A stretch of 64,000 bases of DNA, from assembly GCA_946406115.1 (NCBI GenBank), contig OX291549.1, forward strand, positions 17,197,901-17,261,900. Reading direction: 5' to 3'. Position numbers and translations under genes: made by a program. Position 1 is the stretch's first letter. The number at the start of each line of letters is the position of its first letter. This document shows, one piece after another, positions 35,636-46,910 of this stretch. The stretch is from Apoda limacodes (taxonomy: Eukaryota; Arthropoda; Insecta; Lepidoptera; Limacodidae). A model generated the notes under the pieces. It was given only the letters and a program-made list of their open reading frames with translations, did no database searches and was not told the DNA's origin.

Positions 35636-35999
35636 AGTATGGACTAGTATGGACTGTAAAAGCTTTGTTAAAAAAAGGCTTATGAAAAAGTTGACATTTC
35701 GGTCACTAAGGAAACATAAAATGTACCTATTCGAAGAGGGTTATATTCCCCTGGACATATACTATTTTATTATTATTATCTGTGGCTTATATATGAATGT
35801 CACTGTAGAGCGCAGTATGAATATTTTTTTGAGGCTCAATATTTTGACCTCAGAATCGCTTTGAGTGTATTGATACAGAGATAGAAAGAGAGTATTGACC
35901 ATAAGAAATAACGATAGGGTTATTTTTTTAACGTTTATGAAGTGGAAACTTCTTTAGCGGCGTTGTGCACTTTTTTGTGATGGGTAAAAAATGTTAAAC

Positions 36000-36880
36000 T
36001 CGCGTCAGGACACGTGACCTTTATTTACATTTAGTACAGTAAATAACGGTTTTTAGCTAACAATTCTTTCAAGAAAGATGGATTTTGCTGAAATTTTGAC
36101 AGTAAGTAGGGAATACCCAAGAAGTAAAATCTACCCTATGCCAAGGTGCGCTTTTTCGCGGGGGGTGAATACCACCTCAACTAGGCGGTGGTAATTAAAA
36201 AAAAATCCAGGAATCGATAGAAAGATGGATTTTAAGCTAAAAAGGTTCTATGGAAGTTTTTCGAAAAATCAATACTTTTGGAGATATTCATGATCGAAAA
36301 TGTTAATTTTTTTTCGAAAATAACGACGGTTGTTGACCATTTTTCACATATAACTCATAAACTATTGATTTAATAAAAAAATCTGTGATAATCAAAATGG
36401 TAGGTTATGAAAAATCAAAGAATTTATTTTTTTATTTTTTAATGTATACCCAATACAAACAAAGTTATAGCTCATTGAAAGTAATCCTTATTTTTTTAAC
36501 GACAAATTTACAGATTTCAACATTGAATTACGAAAAAACGGTACGTTTTACGCTGAAAGTGCTTAAAATCTTTTTTTTATATTTTTTTTACGAGAAAAAT
36601 GAATGAATGTTACGAATGTACAAATGACTTTATCCTGACATTATACATATGATCAAAAAGTTTGACCCATTAAAAATGCTTGTTTTTGAAAAAACATATC
36701 ATCAAAGTGAACAAGGTATTTTTGAAATGTTCAAAAAAATTTACTTTTTTCAAAGTAACTCAGGAAATAAACCATATAAGTAAAAATTGCTAAAGTACAA
36801 AAAGTTAGCATTTTCATAAAAAAAATTTTTTTTTTAACTGTAACTTAAAAATTCTTCGCGTTATGGCTTGTAAAACTAAG
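36000..36880. mobile_element. AT-rich non-coding block, probable DNA-transposon relic
   Basis: Includes GCGCTTTTTCGCGGGGGGTG, ACCACCTCAACTAGGCGGTGG, repeated AAGATGGATTTT motifs (about 36076 and 36222) and long A/T runs. No coding capacity is seen. It resembles the internal text of the element at 20210-20640. The superfamily was not identified. Confidence 0.35.
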
Positions 36881-36934
36881 CATTGGTAAGAAATCAGTAC
36901 CTCCCTTAAGCCCTTTCACCGTTGACGTTTATAA

Positions 36935-36985
36935 AATTATGAGTGTGTGAGGGTGTGTGTGTTTGTGTGTGAGTGTCTGTATATG
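36935..36985 (+). repeat. GT-rich microsatellite
   Basis: GAGTGTGTGAGGGTGTGTGT followed by TTGTGTGTGAGTGTCTG. It sits exactly beyond the 3' end of the reversed jockey-like copy 2, so it may be that copy's simple-repeat tail (CACA-type in element orientation). Confidence 0.7.
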
Positions 36986-36992
36986 TAATACC

Positions 36993-39090
36993 ACTAAGGT
37001 GGCAAACAAGCCTACGGTCCGCCTGATGGTAAGCGGTCACCGTAGCCTATGGACGTGTGCAATACCAAAACATCACTCGCGCGTTGCCGAACCTTCAGAA
37101 ATCTAATAACTTCTTTTTTGAAGAACCCCATACTGTAGTCCTTAGTATATGTATTATAAGCGTTCGCGGGAGGAAGTTTCTCTGAATCCGCACTGTACGC
37201 GACCATTTCGGTTCTAAAGTGTGAAAATGAATTCCCTGCCGATGGCGAAAGGTGCGATGGTAGAAAGTAGCCGTGGGCATCATTTCGAACAATTCCTCAG
37301 AACACAACCCATTGTACAAACGGTAGAACACACAGGGGGCCAAAGTCTCTCCTCAGACTTAGGGGCTCGATACCGCAAGTGAATTTAGGATCGTCGACAA
37401 TTCTCACAGCTCGTCGTTGAACCAAGTCAAAAGGGCCAAGCTGGTATCCGGGTGCACCCGCCCAGAGATGGCAGCAGTACTCCATATACTCCATACGCCG
37501 GACTTGCGACTTGTAAACCAGCAACCTTTGCCCCGACGTGAAGTACTGCTTCGCTCTGTTGAGTACACCAAGTTTTTTGGAAGTCAGCTTTACCTTGTCT
37601 AGCAAGTGATCTCGGAACTGAACATCGCTGGAGATGTGAACACCAAGAATCCCAATGCTCTTGGAGATGGAGAGGGGAGTGTTCTGGAATTGTGGGACTA
37701 CAGTGAATGGGGTTTTCTTAGCGGTGAACGCGTAGACTTGTGTCTGTGAAGGGTTGAATCGGACCAAGTTTTCCCGTCCCCAGTCAGAGACCTTGGACAG
37801 ACCGATCTCGATTTGAGACACAAGTTCTTCACGTTTTTCCTCCACAACGGAACGAGGGATGCTTGCACGGCCCGTGTAATAAGCGTCTCCAGTACTGTCA
37901 TCTGCATAGCAATGTATGTTGTTGATCTCCAACATATCATTGATGTGCAGTAGAAACAGCGTAGGAGACATCACAGAGCCTTGAGCTGGGTGTCCCCAGC
38001 ATTAATGTCCATGCTATTAGAGCAACTACCGTCAACTACGGCTCGTATGCGTCTGCCGGACAAAAAGCTAGCTACCCATTCGTAAGATGGCAACTTTGAT
38101 AGAAGGCCCCGGTGCCAGACCCGATCGAACGCCTTCGCTATGTCTAGGCTACATGCCAACGCCTCCCCCTGACTCTCTATGGCTAGTGCCCATCGGTGTG
38201 TGAGATACACTGGAAGGTCACCAGTGGAGCGACCGTGGCGAAAGCCATATTGACGGTCGCTGATCACGTCGTGTTTTTCTAGGTAGCTCAAAAGCTGTGT
38301 GTTGATCACACCTTGGAGAGGAGAGAGGTAATAGCGATAGGCCTGTAATTCGATGGATCTGATCTATCGCCCTTTTTGGGCACCGGGTGCATATTTGCAG
38401 TCTTCCATGAAGACGGAAATTGCCTAGTATGGTAGGAAAGCGCGAAGAGGCGCGTGAGCACAGGACATAACTCAGGAGCACACTGCTTAAGCACCACTGC
38501 TGGCCATACCGTCTGGCCCACTCGACTTATGAACGTCTAGGGAAAGCAACGCCCGCCGGACCTCTCGCTGTGTTATAGAGATTTCCGGCATGGTCTTACC
38601 GCACCACGGTAAAGTAGGCGGTACAGCGCCTTCGTCGTTCATATTCGAGTTGGAGGCAAAGAGACTGCCCAATAGATCGGCTTTCTCTTTTGCACTATGG
38701 GCCAAGTCACCATCGGTCTTTCGCAGTGGCAGAAGTTCTCCTCGGCAGCTGTAGCAAGCGACCAGAAAGCACGACTCCCAGAAGGATAGCTCGCAAGTCG
38801 CCCACCTATTTTGCCGATGAATTGGAATTTTGCTCTGGCAGTTGCTTTCTTACTGAACCTCGAGGCAGCATTTAATTTGCGTTTTAACCCAGAAATATTC
38901 GGATCATTATTATTACGAGCCGTGGTCCAAGCCTCATACGCAGTTTGCTTAAGAATTTTAGCTTCTCTGCAAGACCTATTAAACCACGGTCGTTTTTTGA
39001 CGCCGGCAGCTACTCGCAGGTTAGGAATGAAACATTCCATACTCCATACCCATTCATGTATAGCACTTTCTAGTTTGACAGCTGTCATTC
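36993..39090 (-). mobile_element. jockey/CR1-like non-LTR retrotransposon, copy 2, 5' truncated and frame-broken
   Basis: Five overlapping minus frames give one broken ORF2. The order is KKRPWFNRSCREAK (linker), SITQREVRRALLSLDVHKSS and GPDG (RT start), ALSYHTRQFPSSWK and PVPKKGDRSDPSNYRPIAI, RQYGFRHGRSTGDLPVYLT, AFDRVWH, then SPTLFLLHINDM, CYADDSTGDAYYTG (catalytic YADD) and YKSQVR, RRAVRIVDD and DYSMGFFKK at the C-terminus. The 3' end ATACCACTAAGGTGGCAAAC on the plus strand is shared with copies 3 and 4. Frameshifts near 37300, 37970, 38310 and 38500, and stops, show that it is dead. The endonuclease domain is missing. Confidence 0.85.
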
Positions 39091-40008
39091 GAAACGAAAA
39101 TCTTGATGATATCTATCACTTTTGTAAAGAAACTACTAGTCTACGATCAATAGTTACGGAGATATAGCACTTTCCAGTTTGACAGTTGTCATCCGATACG
39201 TAGTTCTTTATTGATCAATAGTTTTGGAGATATAGGTAGCCATTTTAAAACTATCACTTGGAATAAAGCTTTAAGATTTTGAGTGCAAAACCTTGTCTTC
39301 AATTTGTCTTGGTTAAAATGCTTTGGTATTTATATTTCGTATTAAACCCTCAGTGCGCTTATCCGACTCACACTTGACGTTTTTTAACTACAACTACTTC
39401 CATTCTTTGAAGTTAGTTAAAAAGGAATAGTGTTTAGTTCATTATAGAAGCTTCATGAAAACCTCATTTGAGACTTTCCTTTTTTAAAGTCGGTTAAAAG
39501 CTTTTATATAATCTTTTTAGGGCAGTGGTCCAACTGGCCATGCAGTTGTACGAAGGGCCCTGTAAATTTCGGTTTTCTAATGTTTAACTATTTATTTGGT
39601 ACACGGGGAAAAAAATCCTTGTTCACACAACCAGTTGGATATAATAGTTGGACGAACGGGAAAACCCCGAACTTTGGCCCAGAGATAGTACGTACAGTCA
39701 TTTGCTCAAGTCCATGCATAGTGTAAAGGTTAAAATTGCGTGGAGCCATTCTGTAAATCTCGCACTCACACACTAACATTATCAGAACTGTCAATAATAT
39801 TAACCTTAAATCGACGACATTAGGTTTAGTTTTCTTTATACTAAATACTGGAACCAGTTTCTTTAAACCGTTCTTATTTCTTTTGGTTTCTTAACCTAAA
39901 AAATTAATTAGTGTAAACTGCATTGTCGTCCTATATACGTATTGTTTATTTCGCATGAAATGTTATCTGCCTGGTGGTTGATTTATAAGCGCTGCGACAT
40001 TGAATGGC

Positions 40009-40362
40009 AACGCTGCTATATTTTGAAAAGCAACAAAGTAAAAAAAAATTTATGTCTTAGATATATTGAAATGTAAAATAATATCTGTAAGAGAAATAGT
40101 ACTTTATTTTTAGGGTTCCCTATAAATGTCTCTTTTTTCTATATATATATTTCTTATGGTTATAGCTTAAGTATTCGTTTTCGTAATGAAAAGAAAATTA
40201 AACATTAACCATAAGAATAAAAAAAAATACAAGTCACCATTCATTCGGTAACGCTGCTATATATTGAAGAACAACAAAGTAAAAAAAAATATGTTATGTC
40301 TTAAATATATTGAAAAGTAAAATAATATCTGTAAGAAAAATAGTACTTTATTTTTAGGGTTC
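40009..40362 (+). repeat. direct duplication of about 110 bp, spacing 241 bp
   Basis: 40009-40118 and 40250-40362 share AACGCTGCTATAT, AACAAAGTAAAAAAAAAT, GTAAAATAATATCTGTAAGA and TAGTACTTTATTTTTAGGGT. Both copies end at the start of a family B repeat (AGGGTTCC). The interval 39250-40008 shows nothing else recognised. Confidence 0.75.
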
Positions 40363-40716
40363 CGCACCCAAAGGGTAATTAGCGGAACCCTATTACTAAG
40401 ACTCCGGCTGTATCTCATGAACTGTAATAGTAAGACAGTTGAAATTTTCACAGAAGATATATTCCTGTTGCCACTATAACAACAAATACTAAAAAACAGA
40501 ATAAAATAAATATTTAAGGGGGCTCCCATACAACAAGCGTGATTTTTTTGCTCGATTTTGCTCAATATTTACAAAATATTTAGTTATATAGTTACTTTAA
40601 AAATAAATAATTAAATTAAAATTAAAATTTCAGGGAGGCTCCGATACAACAAACGTGATTTTTTTGCCGTTTTTATAGATAATGGTACGGAACCCTTCGT
40701 GTGCGATTCCGACTCG
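40355..40716 (-). repeat. dispersed repeat family B, truncated at the Tc1 relic
   Basis: In plus-strand reading it runs AGGGTTCCGCACCCAAAGGG, GACAGTTGAAATTTTCACAG, CTCCCATACAACAAGCGTGA and GTACGGAACCCTTCGTGTGC, then ATTCCGACTCGC. The expected ACTTGGCCGG end is missing, because the Tc1 transposase stop codon follows within 5 bp. Confidence 0.72.
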
Positions 40717-40717
40717 C

Positions 40718-41615
40718 CTATTTAATATAACCTCCATTATTTTCAATTACAGCAAGCAAGCGCCGCCGCATAGATCCGACTATATTAGAACAGATCTGTT
40801 CCTCTAATATTTTCCCAAATTTCTACACAGTGAGCCTCTAATGACTCTGTAGTTCTTTCATTTCGCACGTTCCATCTTTGGACCATCAAACCCCATAGGT
40901 TTTCTATGGACCAGGCACAGTCATCCACCCCAACATATTAAGTGATATCCGTCCAGATTCCATATTTAGGACAAAATTTTGTTCAGCATAACGGGTTCCA
41001 TTTCTGCGCCACAAATAAACCCTCCCGTTTTCAAATTATTCAAACGACTTCTCATCGGCGAATTGAAGGTGTGCTTCCAGTCAAAATCTAAATACTCCCT
41101 TGCAAACAACAATCTATTTTGTTTATGGGTATTAGTTAAATATGGTTTTTTAGCTGGCTTTCTATGATGCAATCCTTCAATATGCAGAGCTCGACGAGCA
41201 GTGTGTGTAGATGTATGAAACATGTTCCCAAACACAGCAGTCGGTATGAAACCATTGTTGCACAATAAATCGTCTTTGAGTCGCATCAATGTGCCACGGG
41301 CGTCCACTTCGAGGTCAAGTTGATAAACTCCATTCCTCTTGGTTGCGCGAGACCCAACGCTTTACGGTAATCCACTAAAAACTAAATAATCAGATTAAAA
41401 TAAACATTTTTCAAACTGCTGAAATTATATTTTAATTTTTTTTTAGAAATTTACTTACAAAAAAGTGTGGTATTAAAAAATTATGATATAACAATAACAT
41501 CAAATAAACTATTTACGGTAAAACCAGTCTCATTGCAAATTTGAGATATATTGTAACCCATATTATATAGTTCTATAATACGCATCCTCTCTTGAATATT
41601 TATATTGGCCTGCAT
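40718..41615 (-). pseudogene. Tc1/mariner-type transposase relic, interrupted by an insertion
   Basis: The ATG at 41615 opens MQANINIQERMRIIELYNMG and YNISQICNETGFTV, a Tc1-like helix-turn-helix. After a 141-bp insertion (41371-41511) the frame resumes with KRWVSRNQEEWSL and then, after a frameshift, with GTLMRLKDD, THTARRALHIEGLHHRKPAK and FAREYLDFDWKHTF (catalytic-domain start). The middle of the DDE domain is deleted. The C-terminus survives as DCAWSIENLWGLMVQRWNVR, EAHCVEIWENIR and RRRLLAVIENNGGYIK before TAG at 40718. A full-length family member would be about 340 residues. Terminal inverted repeats were not found. It is dead. Confidence 0.8.
41361..41521. mobile_element. 141-bp insertion with 10-bp target-site duplication
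   Basis: TTTACGGTAA occurs exactly at 41361-41370 and 41512-41521, flanking 141 bp of AT-rich sequence. Removing one copy plus the insert rejoins the transposase frame at GFTV-KRWV. The insert has no obvious inverted ends or poly-A tail. Read with the transposase it contains GTAAGTAAATTTC and, about 50 bp later, AATTTCAG, which mimics an intron. Confidence 0.75.
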
Positions 41616-41639
41616 ATTATTTTTAGCAAAGAAATTTAA

Positions 41640-41840
41640 TAAAAACACTAAACAACATTATCAACACAAGCACCTACAGTAACAAATCCAAAACGACAAA
41701 AAAAATGGCAACGTAAGTAATGAATTGATAGCTAAATAAAAACACCAAACAACCTTGACAGCACATACCCCCAGAAACAAATCGGCAACGAACGACAAAA
41801 ATAAAATGTCTACCTACGTAGTTTCCGCTTCTAACTTGAT
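41640..41840. repeat. diverged tandem duplication, period about 97 bp
   Basis: 41641-41735 and 41738-41845 share AAAAACACTAAACAAC or AAAAACACCAAACAAC, AACAAATC, ACGACAAAAA, and TTGATAGCT at their ends. It lies upstream of the transposase ATG and may include a remnant of the element's end. Confidence 0.5.
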
Positions 41841-41926
41841 AGCTATTAGGAAATTGGTCTAAGCTGTTTACCTGAACAAAATATTCATAATTCGTAAATT
41901 GTAACTAAAACAAAAAGAAAGGCATA

Positions 41927-42011
41927 AGGTGGGATTCGAATCCACAACCTGCATTGCGCTGAGTACACGTATTAAGATCTGATACGTCTATCCACTAGGC
42001 TACGGATGCGA
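41927..42011 (-). repeat. tRNA-like sequence, probably a SINE head
   Basis: On the minus strand it has an A-box-like TAGCCTAGTGGATAGACG and a T-arm GTGG-ATTCGAAT-CCCAC with a correct 7-base loop. Partial acceptor pairing is seen (GCAT with ATGC), but the anticodon arm is poor and lacks U33. I therefore read it as a tRNA-derived repeat rather than a functional tRNA gene. Confidence 0.5.
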
Positions 42012-42805
42012 TAATTTTCTTAGTGAAATTATTATATACAATATTAAATTAAACTAATATAACTCAGGTTCTACAAGACATATTATTACTTTATTTCTTT
42101 GAGGGTGTGAGTGACTACGCCTTGCCATTCTATTTTGTTTTGAAACTCTCCATGCAGTTTTACAACTACTTTTATTAAATAAATGAATATTTTTGTACAT
42201 TAGATTTCCAGCCAAGTTTCATATAATAATCTGTTTATTTATATGATAATTCAGCACATACTAAAATTTTTCCATCGGAAATTTCTCATAATGTGCGGCG
42301 TGTAAAGTTTTTTGATTGCTTCTAGTGTTACCGTAAGTACAAATTTAAATTTGTCGATAAGTAAATTTTGTATCTTTAAATTTTTGTGATATTTTTTTAT
42401 GATTATAAAACCGTTTAGCCGGTATTTATTTTGGCTCAATATAATGTTTTTGTTTTGTTTCAGTTGACGGGCATTGGTTTAATTGGTTGGCAACGAAGAT
42501 TTAGCATACTTTTCTGTTAAAAAACTTAACGAATTAAAATTTGTATGTAAAGACCACTTTATACTTAATTCCTTTACAAAATCTAAAAAAGACTGAAAAG
42601 GACAGCCGTACGAACTATTTTAATTAATCCACGATTACCTATTGAAATAATAAATATAATGGTAATAAGCCCACTAGTACTATTAAATATCGGAGTACTT
42701 ACTCTTAAATATCTCAAATAGCTTACTTATTTATATTTACTACTAATTATACTAATTGTTTCAATACAGATTGTATACGTGTTAGCTGATTAACAAAGCA
42801 TTATA

Positions 42806-43070
42806 CTCCCTCGCAGCCCAGTTGGTAGTGTGATGGACTGCCGTGCAGAGGGTGTGGGTTCAATTCCCGCACTGGACAAACATTTATGTGTTAAACATTT
42901 GTGTTTGTCTTGAGTCTGGGTGTACTTATGTATGATGTGTATGTATTTACAAAAAAAAGGAGTATATATGTATTTATATCCGTTGTCTTGTACCCATAGC
43001 ACAAGCTTTGCTTACTTTGGGGCTAGACGGCGCTGTGTGTTATGTCCAAAAAAAATATATTTATTATTGT
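42806..43070 (+). repeat. SINE first family, full length
   Basis: CTCCCTCGCAGCCCAGTTGG opens the tRNA-like head, with B box GGTTCAATTCC. The body has GTGTTTGTCTTGAGTCTGGG, and the tail GGGGCTAGACGGCGCTGTGT continues into ATGTCC plus an A-rich end and (TTATTA)n. It is highly similar to the copy at 15295. Confidence 0.82.
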
Positions 43071-43084
43071 TATTATATTATTAT

Positions 43085-43265
43085 ATATAATTACTTTAAA
43101 TAGAACTCCTTGCCAGGTCTTTTTGGCAGAAATTAACATTGTATATTATTATTATTGTCATTAAAGTTTCAAAAGCGTTCTCAGAAACCAACTTGTACCA
43201 ATATTGTTTGATTTGATTTAATTTTCTAAGACTAATCTCTTTAAAATGTTAATAAATACTAAAAT
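43085..43265 (+). mobile_element. 3' end fragment of the CR1-like element seen at 47130-48300
   Basis: ACTCCTTGCCAGGTCTTTTT, GGCAGAAATTAACATTGTAT and AAGCGTTCTCAGAAACCAAC match 48125-48215 closely, so this is a stray 3' UTR of the same non-LTR family. Simple (TTATTA) text separates it from the SINE at 42806. Confidence 0.55.
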
Positions 43266-43454
43266 TTTAAGTATTTTTTTTATTTTCTGTGATTCTCACA
43301 AAACGGACTGCATTAATTTGGTTTAGTCAATATAAAGGTTTTTAATATTTCTAGTAAGTCTTTGTTTTGTGAGTATCATGTAAAAAACCTTTAATTTTAT
43401 TATAAAACATAATCCTAAATAAACGCTAGTGCCTCACGATTAGGGAAATAACAA

Positions 43455-44522
43455 TAATCTGATAGCATGGACATTAATGCTGGTGTCCCGCAAGGCTCTG
43501 TGCTGTCTCCTACGCTGTGTCTACTGCACATCAATGATATGTTGGACATCAACAACATACATTGCTATGCAGATGACAGTACTGGAGACGCTTATTACAC
43601 GGGCCGTGCAAGCATCCCTCGTTCCGTTGTGGAGGAAAAACGTGAAGAACTTATGTCTCAAATCGTGATCGGTCTGTCCAAGATCTCTGACTGGGGGCGG
43701 GAAAACTTGGTCCGATTCAACCCTTCAAAGACACAAGTCTGCGCGTTCACCGCTAAGAAAACCCCATTCACTGTAGTCCCACAATTCCAGAACACTCCCC
43801 TCTCCATCTCCAAGAGCATTGGGATCCTTGGCGTTGACATCTCCAGCGATGTTCAGTTCCGAGATTATTTGCTAGACAAGGTAAAGCTGGCGTCCAAAAA
43901 ACTTGGTGTACTCAACAGAGCGAAGCAGTACTTCACGTCGGGGCAAAGGTTGCTACTTTACAAGTCGCAAGTCCGGCCCCATATGGAGTACTGCTGCCAT
44001 CTCTGGGCGGGTGCACCCGGATACCAGCTTGGCCCTTTTGACTCGGTTCAACGACGGGCTGTGAGAATTGTCGACGATCCCAAACTCACTTGCGATATCG
44101 AGCCCTTAAGTCTGAGGAGAGACTTTGCCTCCCTGTGTGTGTTCTACCGTTTGTACAATGGATTGTGTTCTGAGGAATTGTTCGAAATGATGCCCACGGC
44201 TACTTTCTACCATCGCACCGCTCGCCATCGACAGGGAATTCATTCTCACACTTTGGAACCAAAATGGTCGCGTGCAGTGCGGTTTCAGAGAAACTTCCTC
44301 CCGCGAACCCTTGGGTCGTGGAATGAGCTCCCTGCCAAGTTTTTCTCTAAGGAGTACAGTATGGGGTTCTTCAAAAAAGAAGTTATTAGATTTCTGAAGG
44401 GTCGGCAACGCGCGAGTCATGCCCCTGGTGTTGCAAGCGTCCATAGGCTACGGTGACCGCTTACCATCAGGTGGACCGTAGGCTTGTTTGCCACCTTAGT
44501 GGTATAAAAAAAATAAAAAAAA
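43455..44522 (+). mobile_element. jockey/CR1-like non-LTR retrotransposon, copy 3, 5' truncated with intact C-terminal frame
   Basis: A single open frame (43467-44456, 329 codons) covers the second half of the reverse transcriptase and the C-terminal region. It has VPQGSVLSPT (RT motif 4), HCYADDSTGDAYYTG (motif 5, catalytic Asp pair), WGRENLVRFNPSKTQ, LGVDIS, YKSQVRPHMEYCCHLWAGAP, RRAVRIVDDP and LGSWNELPAKFF. RT motifs 1-3 and the endonuclease are missing through 5' truncation near 43455. The 3' UTR ends TTGCCACCTTAGTGGTATAA plus an A-rich tail at 44505-44522. It is the youngest copy in the window but cannot move on its own. Confidence 0.88.
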
Positions 44523-45153
44523 ATCGATAGTTTTTCTATATAAGGGAAATCAACCACTATTATTTATTATATTATTTCAAATTGATTTTGCTGTCATGTT
44601 GGTATATTGTAGATGCATGAAAGAGTCTAAGCGTACCAGTGTGACTATATGGAAGTGCCAACTCTTCTTACGTAGTATTATCTTCTCTTTGGTTGTAGTT
44701 AAAAATTCTAAATTTGACAGTGACAGTTTATTTACTTTTTAAACTGTAGATTTCTGCTTGTTTTATGGTTTTCTGCCTATTAACTGTGATTTTTAAGCTA
44801 AGATAAATCAATCTTATAACTAGTTTAACGAATATAAAACATTACAACAAGTATTTATTCACGCGCTGATATCTGACAGTGACTTTAAAAACAACAAAAA
44901 AAAAAAAACATGCTATGAGCATTTGGTCGAAAGTCGTTGTTTTTCGTACCTGGACCGCACTTTATATAGGGATATTCTATTAAAAAAAAAAAAGATTAAC
45001 CTGTTTGTTTATGTACATTTTGTGATTTATGTAATTCGATGCGAACGGTACTTTATTTATTTATCTGAAACGCGAACGCTGGGAAGATAAGTCGAGAAAT
45101 CTGACTAAAACTTTTAACTTTTGCAAATCCTGCACAGATAATTATAATTTGCA
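44523..45153 (+). promoter_or_regulatory. 5' flank of LYRM9, probable promoter region
   Basis: AT-rich sequence between the jockey-like copy and the LYRM9 start. It should contain the LYRM9 promoter and 5' UTR. I see only weak signals and no clear TATA box, initiator or CpG island. Confidence 0.3.
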
Positions 45154-45288
45154 ATGATATGGAGTCGGTTCTTTTCTACTGATTCGAAGATAGCAATTAC
45201 ATCTTTACAACTGTATAAATATCTGTTACGCCGATGTGAAGAGTTACCTCCGAACGCTTGTAGATATTATAAATTTGCAGTGAAGCAG
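45154..45288 (+). CDS. LYRM9: LYRM9 (LYR motif-containing protein 9), exon 1
   Basis: This exon encodes residues 1-45, MIWSRFFSTDSKIAITS, then LQLYKYLLRRCEELPP and CRYYKFAVKQ. LYR proteins are small three-helix mitochondrial proteins that bind the acylated acyl-carrier protein and serve respiratory-complex or Fe-S assembly; the specific role of LYRM9 is not established. The pattern LQLY-YLLR-C--LP-----YY--AV-Q, followed by S in exon 2, matches LYRM9 in vertebrates. The motif here is LYK (residues 20-22) rather than LYR, a conservative change. The Arg/Phe-rich N-terminus could serve mitochondrial import. The donor is AAGCAG|GTAGGT in phase 0. Confidence 0.88.
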
Positions 45289-45439
45289 GTAGGTTTATAC
45301 TTTAGTCGTGTTTTGTTCGATTGCGCTATGCATATAGTATTTTGACTAATAATAAAATAAGCCTTTTATTCAGACAATTACATGCAAGTATCCTACAAAC
45401 TTGTTTTATCTATTGTATATAATATAAACATTATCACAA

Positions 45440-46065
45440 AAAATCCATGGCTGTTCGTCTGTGTGCGCTTAAGCATATGCCTCCTCCAACTCCTTCCATC
45501 TATATTTTGCAGTGCTTGTCCATAACTTTCCTGTGGTCTTTTCAATGTCGTATCTCCATCATTTACTTTACCGTCCTCTTTTGCTTTTTCCAATTCTTTC
45601 TTATCTGTTCCTCTTATGGTATGACCTGCCCATCTCCACTTCAACCTTTTAATTTTTACTGAGACGTCTCCCCCTTGTCAATGCCCTTATTTCTGTGATT
45701 CCTTTCCTGTCCTTTCTCCTGCTATACCATACTTCTCTCCATTGTGCGCTGGCAGAGAAATTTTATCATATTGAGTCTTTGTAAGAGCCCAGGATTGGCA
45801 TCTGTAAGTCAGCACAGGCAAGATACACCTCTCTGAGTGACTAGTATTGCTTCCATGCATTGGCTACATGACAATCTATTTCCTTTGTATTAAAACTTTT
45901 CAGGCTAATAATCTGACCCAAGTATATGTACTCATCCTGATATTCAATTAGGTTGTTATTGATAATTATATCAACTTTATCACAGTCGGTCATGACTTTT
46001 GTCTTTTCAGCATTCTTTCACACCTTTGTTACTCAGTTCATTATACATAATGTAGACTTGAACAA
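45440..46065 (-). mobile_element. RTE-like endonuclease/reverse-transcriptase relic in the LYRM9 intron
   Basis: Minus-strand fragments read, from upstream, AEKTKVMTDCDKVD, INNNLIEYQDEYIYLGQIIS and VYLACADLQMP-like text, then MKWRWAGHTIRGTDK and GDTTLKRPQESYGQALQNI near the C-terminus. The order (K-KVM, EYIYLGQ, KWRWAGH, RRP--W) is that of the C-terminal half of RTE-type elements. Stops and frameshifts abound and the 5' part is missing. Confidence 0.72.
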
Positions 46066-46829
46066 AGTAAAGCCCATTACACTTGGAGCTATAATATAGA
46101 TACCTATAAGATTTATACCAAGCCATATTACAATATATTTTCTATAGATTTTTTTTCCCTTGTGCCTCCTTTAGTTACTCTGACCAAAACTTTGAATGAC
46201 TGCACATGCAGCTATTATATAAATATATGATTATGTTGAAACTGTATAGCAAAGTATATTGTGATATATTTTGTCATATCGTATTATAGCCACACAGGAA
46301 GTTCCATTTCTTGTTCTACATAATTTCATAGTATACTAACATTTCAGCATTGGAGTCTTTTTGCAAACCCTTGATTATTACTGCATAATATAAGTATGCC
46401 AAAATATATCTTTTAACTAGATATATTTCTTAATTAGGTCTGTGATTCAAGTGTTGCTTCAAAAAGGGTGGCTTTAGACCATTTTGTAGATAAAGGTTTA
46501 CCTATTAAGCTAAATTACTAATCATATAAGTCATAATGTACAGTGTACACTTAGATCATGCTTATATCCAATATTTCCTTAGCAGCGGACAGTCCTAAGC
46601 CCTTAAAGTCTTACAACAAATCTAAATACAAAATAGCTTTCAAAAATCAAACCAAACAAAAGAAAAACTGAGAAGTGCAAAGTAAAGTAAACCTTTTTAG
46701 CCTTAGGTATTTATCTCCTAAATGAATGTTAGTAACAAATTTTGAGTGGGCACATTTCGCATATAAATTGAAATATTTCCTAAATGTAATTTAATGATAT
46801 TAGAAGCTTAGTAACATTAATGCATACAT

Positions 46830-46910
46830 ACATACATAACATCACACCTGTTTCCCAGAGGGGTAGGCAGAGACCAAAGACTGCCACTTGCTACGATCCT
46901 GGCATACCAT
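46830..46910 (+). repeat. short lepidopteran dispersed repeat
   Basis: ACATACATACATAACATCAC, CTGTTTCCCAGAGGGGTAGG then CAGAGACCAAAGACTGCCAC and TTGCTACGATC. I recognise this phrase as recurrent in moth DNA; the element type is unknown. Other parts of the intron at 46066-46829 and 46911-47129 show nothing recognised. Confidence 0.5.

Noticed and set aside
41927..42011. Functional tRNA gene
   Set aside because: The T-arm is good, but the acceptor has two mismatches, the anticodon loop lacks the required U33 and the length is irregular; more likely a SINE head.
43467..44456. 329-codon frame as a host gene
   Set aside because: It contains RT motifs VPQGSVLSPT and YADD and has two degraded sister copies in the window; it is a 5'-truncated retrotransposon.
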